NCBI GenBank assembly: GCA_024336345.1
Contig: JANFOG010000017.1
Location: 186,001 to 250,000 of the forward strand
Source: Mariannaea sp. PMI_226
Lineage: Eukaryota > Ascomycota > Sordariomycetes > Hypocreales > Nectriaceae
DNA length: 64,000 bases
Direction of reading: 5' to 3'
Shown: positions 55,290 through 64,000 of the stretch, piece by piece
Layout of the letters: every line of letters begins with the position of its first letter
Position numbering within the stretch: position 1 is the stretch's first letter
Program-made: the position numbers and the translations under genes
The notes under the pieces: model-generated
What the model was told of the DNA's origin: nothing
Database searches by the model: none
What the model saw: the letters and a program-made list of their open reading frames with translations, nothing else

Positions 55290-57323
55290 TTACGTCCTGA
55301 CAGCGAAGGTCCCAAAGAGGCGGATGTGCTCCGCATCGATTTCAGCCTTACTGCGTCGTCCTCGGAGACAAATTCCGAATTTTTTGCGTGTGGTGCTCTG
55401 TTTCGTGTTGTATCGGTTCTTTAGAGCCGCTAGGTGCTTGCTCTTTTCCGGTTCTGGCAAAGTCATTGCCGTCCTCATCAAGGCGCCGTAGTACCCCTCG
55501 TTTTTCCTCATCTCCGCATCCAGCTCCCGCTTTTGGTTCGGCGTGAGGCTAGCATATGCTCCGTTAGAGTCAGGAGCTTGTGCAAGCGCACAATACATTG
55601 GAAGAAGGGCTAGAGGCTTGGAAGGTGTTGACAACACCATGGGTTCACTAGCCTTTCTCTTGCTACGGAACGCCCGAATCGCCTGGGTTACTTCTCGAGT
55701 TTGCTCTTGGGTGTATTCGCCACAGACTTTAACCTTGGCGTGATAATATAGGCCACCTGAGCTGCCAAACCGGCTGCCACAATGCGCACACACTTCCTTT
55801 CGTACTTGATCTGATGGCAAGACATTTCTACAACATCGTTTCTTCCCATGCTGTGATGCGGTCAGTAGCTGATGTGATACCTCATGGGTGATACGTACAT
55901 ATTCAAGAGCCTGGGGGGAGCTGCAGGGCCAGCCACAAGAGCAGAAGAATAAGTTTGAGTATGAGGACTTGTCAACTGGCTTTGCGTCCTGTACTCCTGG
56001 CAACTTCGTTGAAGGAGGGTGAGGTGCAAAAGGCAAATAAGACGCAGATGGTCCATTACACGAGGGAGGGGCATATTTAGCCTGTGGCGGCAAAGTTAAT
56101 GAGCTTAGCGAGGGGATAACATGCTCTAGACCGCCGCGTCCTTCCCTGATGATATCGCGTTCATGGTACCCCAGGCGCTCCGCCCGAGTCAAAGCATTGA
56201 CAAGTTGCCGCGCAGGGATAGTTTCAAGGCGCCGGGCAAGTGCCTTGTCCAAGAAATTGGTGCTGGCTTGAGTAAGCAACAAGTCCGCGACCTCGTCGAT
56301 ATCATCAGCCTTCATATGGCGCACCACATGCTCCTTTGACACTTGGACCATCCTGGCGCCGAAGTCCTTGACAGCATGTGACAGGGTGTCATTGCTAGCT
56401 TGATGTATCGCTGCATTCAACTACGTAGCGTGTTAGTCGGATTCGACTCAGAAGAAGGGTCTCTGGTTAGTAACTCAGTGTGGGGCAAGACCAGTGTCAA
56501 AGATTGTAAAGAACAAGGGAGACAGCAAAGAATTGAAAGGCCGAAACCGAATGCTTTTCTTCAAAGAACAAAAACATAAATTCTCATGGCTTTGCAAATG
56601 AAGTTGCAGTGAGATTGAGATAGGATCAAATCAACCTACAAGGAAAGCGATATGATACTGAGAACCCAAGATGGCCTTTGCCTTCTGGTCTCGAATAACT
56701 TGGCGTACAACACTGGCGTCTATTGACGAGATCTTATTTGATAAATCTCTGTAGGCTATGGACTCTTGGATTGGGCCTGAGGAATTGGGAGACAGCATAT
56801 ACTGCCGATAGGGAGGAACATCGCTTCCTACAACGGTCATAGGCTGGCGCGGCAGGGGAGGAGGTCCTGAGCGATAAAATTGCTGAGACTGTTGTATGTG
56901 AGGGTGTGGCGGTGGCAGTGGTGGATGAGGACATGGATAATTTTGTGGATGCAAAGGCTGCTGTATGTTAGGCAGATGTGGTGAATGAGGGTAAGCTTTG
57001 GCATGAATAAGAGGCTAGCTGATTGGGTTTTTTTTAAGAGTGGGTGAGTAATGACGCTCCGAACCTGGAGCAGGGAGTGTAGGCGACCATGTAGCCGCAG
57101 TGTTTGCGACCGGCACCGCTTGTGTTGCCGCTGAGGACACAGCTGAAGGCCATGAAGATTCGCCTAAGGCTGAACGCAGTCCTGGAGCTGGCGGATCAAA
57201 AAACTGACTCCTCGGGGTGACACCAGGTGAGCTTGATGACAAGGCACGGCGATTTGAGTTGCCATTTTGAATGGCAACGGATTCAAGCTTCAGAGGAAGA
57301 GGTGCAGTAATTTGGGCCGCCAT
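55290..57323 (-). pseudogene. Zinc-finger (C2HC-like) regulatory-type protein, one premature stop
   Basis: Exon 1 57323-56640 and exon 2 56420-55290 are joined by a 219-nt intron (GTAGGT to CGTAG, branch ACTAAC, phase 0): 604 codons in one frame, broken only by TAG at 57015-57017 (context PIS-stop-PLIHAKAY, a likely former CAG). The N-terminal third is Pro/Ser/Gln-rich, including PHPPLPPPHPHIQQSQQF. A helical domain follows (DASVVRQVIRDQKAKAIL, VKDFGARMVQVSKEHVVRH, LARRLETIPARQLVNALTRA). Then come a Cys-rich stretch (FFCSCGWPC), a zinc finger CAHCGSRF...YYHAKVKVC (C-x2-C-x12-H-x5-C) and a basic C-terminus. Probably a nuclear DNA-binding or chromatin protein. It starts about 110 bp from the RIP-like LINE relic. 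Confidence 0.7.
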
Positions 57324-57429
57324 CTTCTTAGCTCACACGCCCTGTGATAATTTATCGCGCTGCTAAAGTGTAATATTTAGACACAATCTAGCCATAATAA
57401 AACCAGTTATCTAAAAACCAAATATTAGA

Positions 57430-59106
57430 TATCCAACATCTCCTGCGGAAAATGACCGATATTATCATACAATTCATATAAATTATACTTCCCATCTGGA
57501 AGATAATCCCAATTGCTATCCTTTACCGGGAAAGCAGGATACCTCTTATTATTTAACTTCTTAAAGTATATTAATATTGTTTCTCCACTTGATTTAAATC
57601 CCTTAATAAGATATATCCCCTTATGAAGTATATACTTCTATTTAGTCAACCTAAATACCACTTGCTCATCAAGCGGAAATACCAAGCTCCAATAGAGAGC
57701 AGCTTCAGAACCTATCTTTAGAGGACTAATAAGCTCCTTACATCCTATCTACAACCAGCCCTTATATAAAAATGCTCTAATAAGGGACAAGATATACCCC
57801 TACAAATAGCCCCAAAAGAGGAGTTAGCTAAAGCCTTCCTTTAATAAGTTAAGATAGTAGACCTAACCACCCTAATTGTATATTCAGATGGCTTATTATC
57901 CTCAAAAGGAGCAGCCAGCTATAGCTTCGCCATTTATTAGAAGGACCTCTCTATTTACAATAGCTCGGGCCATCTTAGACCTGCTGAGGTCTTTAATGCT
58001 AAAGCTATAGGAGCACTAGAGGGCCTCAAGGCCGCTCTGAACCTCCTAGGAGCAGCAGCATAGGACATTATAGTCTGTCTAGACAACCTGGCAGCCGCCA
58101 TATGCCTATAGGGTATACCATCTGATTCTTTATAAGCAGTCTTTATTAAGTTCCAGGCATTAGCTATATTATATAGAGTTATAAAAATGCACTGGATATT
58201 TGGCCATATGAACATCCCTAGCAACAAATAAGCCAACAAACTGGCCAAAGCGGCATCCTCACTGCCAGAGCCAGAGGGCGCTTAGCTAATATTAGTATAT
58301 TTACAAAAGATGGCGAGATAGAAACTAAAGGAAGCCTTTAAAGTATGGTAAACAACCTCCACCCCCAAGCAATATAATAAATTTAAATTCAAAATAACTA
58401 TATACTATCCGCTAGAGCTTTCGCTCTTTTGGACTGCCCTATATTATTTACTTACAACAAGATCCCTTTATAAAGATTTTATTATATATTATAAACAATT
58501 TAACCACAATAACGCTCAAATGACCTACTCATACAGGCGACATAAAGCACCTAATCATATCTTCTATTACAAAAAGATATCGCAATAATATTAAATATAG
58601 CTTATCTTATTACCAATTATAATAATTAATCTCGCAATAAGAAGAAATTTCAAAAAGTACATTAAGGTGGCTAAATTAATTAGCTTCTTTAAAAAGATTT
58701 GCCCTCATTACTAAATAATATAGGCCCAAGATATACTCACCTCCTATCCTCTCCTTTTATTCTCTTTTTTTTCTCTCTCTTCCTTTTTTTTAACTATTTA
58801 GGCTTGGCCGCCTTATGTGGCCATACCGACAGCTTCTCCCCAGTCTCCCTAAAGACTGGCCCATATAGCGGCTGCCGCAGCCACGCTTAGTCATTCCGCT
58901 AATAGATAACAGGCTCGATAGGATGCGCCTTTGAGCCGATAATATACTGGATAGTGGTCTATTCTGTATTTCACGAAAGTATTGCGTAGATTTTAGCATT
59001 AAAGACTCTAGCTCAGCACATCCTGTGCCCCAGCAGGGGACTTTCACGGGCCTCACAGCCCCCCAGACGAAAAATATACAAACAAACAAACAAACAAACA
59101 AACATA
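57430..59106 (+). mobile_element. RIP-like degraded, 5'-truncated LINE copy
   Basis: Plus-strand translation with many stops matches the last 40 percent of the LINE ORF2 at 15-19 kb: ILYRESRIP, YSDGLLS, GALEGLKAAL, CLDNLAAA, NKLAKAASSLPEPE, PNHIFYYKKIS and a final KKICPHY. It ends CCCCCCAGACGAAAAATA followed by seven or so ACAA units, the same kind of 3' end. The sequence is very AT-rich, and former CAG/CGA/TGG codons appear as TAG/TAA/TGA-type stops. 5' truncation is normal for LINE insertion. Confidence 0.88.
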
Positions 59107-59271
59107 CTGTCAATTCCTGCAATGGCTGCCGAGCCTGAAAGGCTCTTCTCTGGGGCAAAGATAACCATTACAGATCGTCGAAATCGCATGGGGAGTGATG
59201 TAGTTAAAGCATTAGAGTGTTTGAAGTCATGGTTCGGGATATCAGAGTTTCAAAGCACTATAATATAGTTA
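59107..59271 (+). pseudogene. hAT transposase C-terminal dimerisation-domain relic
   Basis: Reads LSIPAMAAEPERLFSGAK, then RRNRMGSDVVKALECLKSWF and a stop, matching the end of hAT transposases. The LINE relic abuts it directly at its 5' side, so the LINE inserted into a hAT copy. Confidence 0.8.
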
Positions 59272-59281
59272 GTTACAACAG

Positions 59282-59470
59282 TTGAATTATACCCTTAACG
59301 GTCACGTGCAATATACGGGATATATTGTCATATTGCCAATATGTTGGGGTCTTGGCAATACAATACAATATCGACCAATGGCATATTGCGTAATACAATA
59401 TGCGCCGCTTGACAATCCAATAATATTGCGAGGGGGTCCATATTGCCAATATACGTATTGTTTATATTAT
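59282..59470. repeat. Cluster of TATTG/CAATA words
   Basis: About a dozen copies of TATTG or its complement, including two TATTGCCAATAT palindromes, within 190 bp. It may be the subterminal repeat region of a hAT element. Confidence 0.6.
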
Positions 59471-59514
59471 TTACCACACTGCGTACAGAGATCATCAACG
59501 CCTTATCCACTCTA

Positions 59515-60100
59515 TCCACATGGGCTGGTTTGTGCTTGATAAGTACTACTTTAAGACAGATGAGACGCCTGTATATTCCGCGGCATTGCTTCTCCACCCA
59601 TCAAAGCGATTAAAGTATTTCCGCCAGAACTGGCACGTTGATTGGCATGACAGTGTAATTAATAAGGCTAGGCAGATGTGGAGTCAGTATAAAGATCTCC
59701 CTATTACCACTTCTCCGGAGGCGGCTTCGGAGACCCAGATGATAACGTATAATAAACTGGCGCAGTCGCTCGATGTGATGGAGGCATATGACGATGAGGA
59801 TGAGCTAGAGAAGTTTATCAAGGGTTCTCCATGCAAGATCGCAATTACCCCGCTTGCCTGGTGGAGCAGAGAAGATTAACGGGTCGAATATCCCCGGCTA
59901 CATAAGATGGCTCTTAACGTACTTTCGATTCCGCCTATGTCGGATAAGGCGGAATGTGTCTTTTTAGGTGCTCGGTGTACTATTTCGTATGACCGTGCAC
60001 GCCTTGGGCGGAGAATATTGAGATGACGGAGTGTATTGGGAATTGGAACAAGAATGACCTCATTCGGAAGGTGCACGTACTACCAAATCATGACAATTAG
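59515..60100 (+). pseudogene. Second hAT transposase C-terminal relic
   Basis: Reads GWFVLDKYYFKTDETPVYSA, LLLHPSKRLKYFRQNWHVDW, then ITPLAWWSRED-stop followed by VEYPRLHKMALNVLSIPPMS, then CVFLGARCTISYDRARLG, and after a frameshift ENIEMTECIGNWNKNDLIRK. These are the insertion/catalytic and dimerisation regions of hAT transposases. It differs from the relic at 59107, so it is a separate copy. Confidence 0.8.
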
Positions 60101-60129
60101 GCTGAAGATCAATGCAACATCAGCATATC

Positions 60130-60439
60130 TTGGCACTTACTGATAAGCTAATCAATCAGTATCAGTAAGCATAGTAATCAATCAACCAGTATCAGTATAG
60201 GCCTTATCAATCAGTACTGCTTGTTGAGAAGTCTGCTTCAAGCTTCGGAGCATGACCGACCCGTAGGGTGACCATATAAGCCGGCCTCGGAGGGAGGTCC
60301 GGGGCACCCCGGGCCCCCTTTCCCTGTTCGGAGGGTGTGTTCCGAAGCTCCCCTATTTAAACCCCCTTAGCTAGATACGTAGTTTTACAGAAGTCACTCA
60401 TCGTCACACCTACATTCCTGACCCTACGTTCCGTCAACA
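60130..60439. repeat. hAT-like subterminal repeats and a possible LTR
   Basis: 60130-60220 has three ATCAATCAGTATCAGT-like words, as in hAT ends. 60222-60439 begins TGTTGAGAAG and ends CGTCAACA (TGTTGA/TCAACA ends, 218 bp) with a TATTTAAA box, LTR-like, but its flanks show no 5-bp duplication. Confidence 0.35.
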
Positions 60440-60768
60440 AAATGAAACCTCAGAACTCTACTAGAGTTCATTTTTCTTGCCCCACTTTCCGGGGGTAGAG
60501 TTCATTTTCCGACACCCCAGTAGTGTTCATTTATCCTCAGCCAATTAAAACGCAGAATCTAACATGAGAGCTATTATATAAGCAGACACCTACCCTTGCG
60601 ACCAGCAGACGTCCTTGAGGAAATAAATAAACAGAAAGAAAAAGCAATATTATGCATATTTATAAGATTAGGTGTGCTAGATAAGGGGAATGTAATATTA
60701 TAAAGAAACACACTTCACCGCTAAGAAAAAAAAATCACGCATCAACCTATCGCTAAAAAACAGTTCCA
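60440..60768. other. Promoter-side intergenic region
   Basis: Contains three spaced AGAGTTCATTTT-like words (about 60470-60535). Otherwise AT-rich; no gene seen. Confidence 0.45.
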
Positions 60769-61574
60769 ATGGAGCCACTCACATATCTCTCCCGGTATCG
60801 GGTTGTGGTTTGCAAGACGTGTGGTTTCGCGTGTGTGGCGAAAGAAGTCATCTCTCATTTACAGGTTAGGCATCGCGATATTGTACCTTCAGACCGGCGC
60901 AAGATAGCCGAGGAGGTTGGTAGGATACCCAATATCATCAGAAGCCAGCCCCAACTGGTAGAATTCCGATTTCCGCCTCCAACCGCTGACCCTATCCCTT
61001 TCCTCAGCCCTCCACACAATGATGGACTTAGATGTCGACAATGCCCATATGTCGGTCGCCAGCGACAGAGGATCCAAGCGCACTGTCATCAAAATCACAA
61101 TTGGCAAAACCCAGGCAACCGCGGGAGACCAAGCAAAGACTCATTACGACTGGAGTCAGAGCTGCCATGGCAATCCGGCGTTCAGTGCCAGCGCTTCTTC
61201 CCATCAAGAGCTGCTAGCAACTGGTTCGAAGTTGGCCTAAAGGCAACTACGCATAAGCCACCAAAAGACCCTTCAATGCCGTCTTCATCGACATTAGCTG
61301 CCACAACGCTTAGCCTACTACAATCACTCGCGAGATGCGTGTACACCTTGATCAAGTGTTAGAGCGAGAACGAAACTACTTGGAGTCTAAAGACCAGCCA
61401 CGGGGTCGAGCTAAAGCCCTTGGCCAAAACACGTTTGAAACCACCAGTCCTTGGCTTGAGCGCACCCAATGGCTGGCCGTCTATAAGAACGTTCGGCGTG
61501 ACATACTTCGCGCTATGACCCGACTCCCCACTCTTGGAGTTTGCCCTGTTTCCAACACAGATGTAACACAATAG
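60769..61574 (+). pseudogene. OrsD-like (DUF3505) protein fragment
   Basis: The first 197 codons read as an OrsD-type N-terminus: VVCKTCGFACVAKEVISHLQ and VRHRDIVPSDRRKIAEEV, then LRCRQCPYVGRQRQRIQAHC, RGRPSKDS and VQCQRFFPSRAASNWFEVG, i.e. paired C2H2-like fingers and the conserved RFF motif. The frame ends at 61362, while another frame from about 61335 continues VLERERNYLES and SPWLERTQWLAVY, the usual continuation, so a frameshift near 61335 (or an undetected intron) separates them. The long C-terminus of full OrsD-like proteins is missing after 61574. Function of the family is unclear. Confidence 0.7.
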
Positions 61575-62849
61575 AACCTCTATCTTTCTTCCTGGCTTAG
61601 ACTTATATCTAGCTTAGCCATGGGGCAAAGGCGATATTGGTTGTCAATATTGGTATTTTCTTCGCAGACTTAGCTCCATCGCCCCTTATCTTGCCGCCTT
61701 ACGCCTTAAATCATCTTCGTCTATTATCTCCCAAGCCATTGCCTTGCCCTCCTTTCATGGCATAAAGACCTATGATTATTAATAAGATATATACTCATGG
61801 GCCAGGATAACTTGCCTATCCTCGTATCCATACACCTATACTTGCCCACCACAGTCAAGCTTGCCCGAGCTGGCATTTTTTGATGTCATCCTCTGTATAT
61901 TTATATGACTTGAAGATGTCTACAATTGAGTTTGGTGCAACCTCCAGCTGAAACGTATGCCTGCTAAATGTGTATTTGCTGAGCCGTGGCCGGTCTGTGC
62001 GATGACGCGGGCAGTGAAGGGGCTCAGACCGGGCAGCCAAAACAAATACTTCATAACGCGTAGGACTCTTCATTTCAGTTGGCGTTCTGGGGTTCTCGCA
62101 GTTGGGGAAAAATTCAGGTCCCCATTCTGTCTGGTCACGATGTTCGTCCACAGGAGACTGGTGCTGAGCTCGAGGGCCCTGAGTATGCCCGGCCTGATCC
62201 GCAGCTCCGGTTAGATATTTTCATAACACTTTATAGAGTGTTACATTACTAGAAACGAATGATTTTGGGACCGCTGGGATGCTTATCAGAAGACTAGTAT
62301 CTTCCTCTTGGCGAGGTATATATTCGGGTTCCTTTGTCCCAGGGCGCTCACGCAGAGAGGGGCCATCGCCCTGAATAGAACACATAAATGATGTCGTAAG
62401 ATGAAGGAAAAGAAGTCTGAGAGGTAGTAGGATGGGTGACCAGTCGTGGATTTATGTCCCCTAGGCCGTAGTTGAGCCCCTGAGTAAAGCATTCTATCCA
62501 AGCAGGAGAGGACCCGGCCAGACAACATTTCACTAACATCTTGACGCAAAGAAGAAAATAACAAAAAGCTAGCATACATAAAGGGAGGATATAGAGTAAA
62601 GGTAGAGCGGAACCTGAACGCTCCCGTTTTTATCCTTCTTCTAAAACCACGAATTAGAGGTTTTTAATGACTCGCGGGATACATCTTAGTCCTATCCAGT
62701 ACCATATCCAGTCTGACAATTGTAAGTACTTCCTTGCCTCCTAATCGCAAGGACGTGTTATAACGTCACGCATGTCTCGATGTGGAACTGCCAATTTGGA
62801 CCAACATAGCTTCGTGACTCTCCCAGAAAGAAGCTCACTAGGGAGGAAC
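61575..62849. other. Intergenic region
   Basis: No supported gene. The minus-strand segment 61855-62151 has protein-like composition (DEHRDQTEWGPEFFPNCEN, TRYEVFVLAARSEPLHCPRH) and could be a relic or an isolated exon, but no family is recognised. Confidence 0.4.
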
Positions 62850-63455
62850 CTAGCACTGGGTAGACCTCGCAGAGATTTCGGGGTCGCTGATCGCAGAAGG
62901 CTCTCCATGCTCGAGGATGTATGCATGGAGCTTATCCATCTCCTTGTCCTCGGCCATCTTGGTAACAGTCTCCAGGTGAGTGTTGTTGGTAAGCGGCACC
63001 GTGTAGGTGAATCCATGGTAGTTGACGGCAGCCGAGTTGGCCTGCTGGCAGGCTGTAGCCTTGGTCGTTTCAACGACGGTGGGGTCATCCGAACCATCCA
63101 GCCTAGCACGATGGGTCGCCGACCAAACTGCACCAGTGATGCTATATGTAGCAGCAAAGCAACCGATTACACTGCCCAGATTAACAGCGCATTTATCCCT
63201 ACGTTGAACAGACCTTGCTGATATGCGAATGAGCACACCCGGCCCAACGTAGCCACTAACGTGCGCACTAACGGAGCTTGCGAGCATGCCGTCGTTGAGC
63301 TGACAGCAGGAACCTTCCTCAAGGTCAGTGCATGCTACGTAGGGATAACAGTAGTTGCAATCTTCTCTGTCTATCCAAAAAGTAGAGTCAACAGAAAAGG
63401 GCCGGACAAGGAAGGGGAATGTGAAGGCAAGAGAAAGAAGTGATATAGAACGCAT
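62850..63455 (-). CDS. Predicted secreted cysteine-rich protein
   Basis: 201-residue ORF starting ATG 63455 with a typical signal peptide (basic start, then LLSLAFTFPFLV). The mature part has nine cysteines (33, 36, 42, 50, 51, 89, 99, 136, 201), a CNYCYPYVAC cluster and ANSAAVNYHGFTYTVPL, with few charged residues at first and an acidic tail. It lacks transmembrane segments after the signal. Small secreted Cys-rich proteins of fungi are often effector or surface proteins; no specific family is recognised. No intron is needed, although the 3' end could be extended by one. Confidence 0.65.
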   Translation of the reverse strand: MRSISLLSLAFTFPFLVRPFSVDSTFWIDREDCNYCYPYVACTDLEEGSCCQLNDGMLASSVSAHVSGYVGPGVLIRISARSVQRRDKCAVNLGSVIGCFAATYSITGAVWSATHRARLDGSDDPTVVETTKATACQQANSAAVNYHGFTYTVPLTNNTHLETVTKMAEDKEMDKLHAYILEHGEPSAISDPEISARSTQC

Positions 63456-64000
63456 GATGGGCAGAATTTCGACTCGAGGAGTAAATATATTTGTTAGAGA
63501 AGTGTGCTGATGTTGTTATTTTCGTTGTTTGGAGGCTTGTACTGTACTGACGGATTTAGTCTTTGGTGTAGTTCCTTTTCTTCTTCCTCTTCCTCGCGGC
63601 ATTGACCTCGTCTTTATACTTGACATTCAATCACAGTTTCTTTCTAATTATATTACTCTTTTTCCTTTTTTCCCCACCAATTACGTCATCTTTTTTCACT
63701 AATATCTACTTTCTCCCGGCAGGATGGATGATCCCAGTCTCTTCTGGCAGGCTTAATATAACTGCAAAAGAAGCCATCGTAACATAATATTACGGTCTTG
63801 ACAAATGTTTGATCCTGCCCGCCTATTGAAGGCTGGAAGACTAATGAGAGAGGTCCAGCTCTACACCGCCTTGGCGCTTTGGAGCTAGGGCTCCGGCTGG
63901 TCCGTTTTCAATACTACCCTCACGCCGAGGGAAAATATCCAAAAGGGCCGGTAGACACTGTTCGCCAGACTTTTCTCTTCTCTGCAACTCGAAATATAGT
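63456..64000. other. Right-end intergenic region
   Basis: Promoter of the secreted-protein gene, with CT-rich stretches (63575-63720). No gene is supported. Confidence 0.5.

Noticed and set aside
62741..63221. Overlapping ORFs of 138 codons (minus, other frame) and 149 codons (plus)
   Set aside because: Shadows of the secreted-protein gene 62850-63455, which alone has a signal peptide and natural composition.

Overview
The window is nuclear DNA of a filamentous ascomycete (Pezizomycotina). The signs are genes with several short introns (about 50-100 nt, GTAAGT/GTATGT donors, CTAAC-type branch points), fungus-specific families (Zn2Cys6-type regulator tail, PNP_UDP/NB-ARC/TPR NOD-like receptor, OrsD-like DUF3505, DUF4188) and fungal transposons (Tad1-like LINE, Restless-like hAT). 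It reads as an accessory or subtelomere-like compartment: roughly half is intergenic or transposon-derived, and many genes are broken. I cannot name the species.

Layout. 1-5.8 kb: 3' end of a transcription factor, an intact CCCH zinc-finger/NYN-like protein and an intact TPR protein. 5.8-15 kb: mostly non-coding, with one poorly resolved multi-exon gene (about 10.6-12.4 kb), a diverged inverted-repeat pair (4.0 and 13.0 kb) and an 84-bp near-perfect hairpin. 15-20.9 kb: an almost complete LINE on the minus strand with two in-frame stops and one frameshift. 21.3-25.6 kb: a solo LTR, then an intact PNP-NB-ARC-TPR NLR on the minus strand with 12 nearly identical 42-residue repeats. 27.1-30.0 kb: an unrecognised 900-codon gene with two internal stops. 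31.6-32.6 kb: intact SDR. 33.2-34.3 kb: retroelement relic split by a solo LTR. 35.3-39.2 kb: ankyrin-repeat pseudogene split by another solo LTR. 39.7-40.9 kb: intact GRE2/DFR-like reductase. 43.2-45.4 kb: hydrolase and alcohol dehydrogenase pseudogenes. 46.5-49.7 kb: intact four-span membrane protein and DUF4188 protein. 49.9-54.5 kb: solo LTR, GST relic, hAT relic, WD40-NLR relic. 55.3-57.3 kb: a zinc-finger gene with one stop. 57.4-60.4 kb: a RIP-like degraded LINE copy among hAT relics. 60.8-63.5 kb: OrsD-like fragment and a secreted cysteine-rich protein.

Two themes link the content. First, repeat-domain and NLR-type genes (TPR, ankyrin, WD40, NB-ARC) are concentrated here, one intact and others decayed, as expected of a fungal non-self-recognition repertoire. 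Second, the decay looks like RIP: most interpretable in-frame stops are TAG or TGA where homology or context suggests CAG, CGA or TGG, i.e. C-to-T/G-to-A transitions. A family of about 226-bp solo LTRs, four copies each with a perfect 5-bp target duplication, records retrotransposition into already coding sequence. The most informative loci are the NLR with hypervariable repeat positions, the orphan 900-codon gene, and the two coding sequences in which a solo LTR can be removed to give back a continuous frame.
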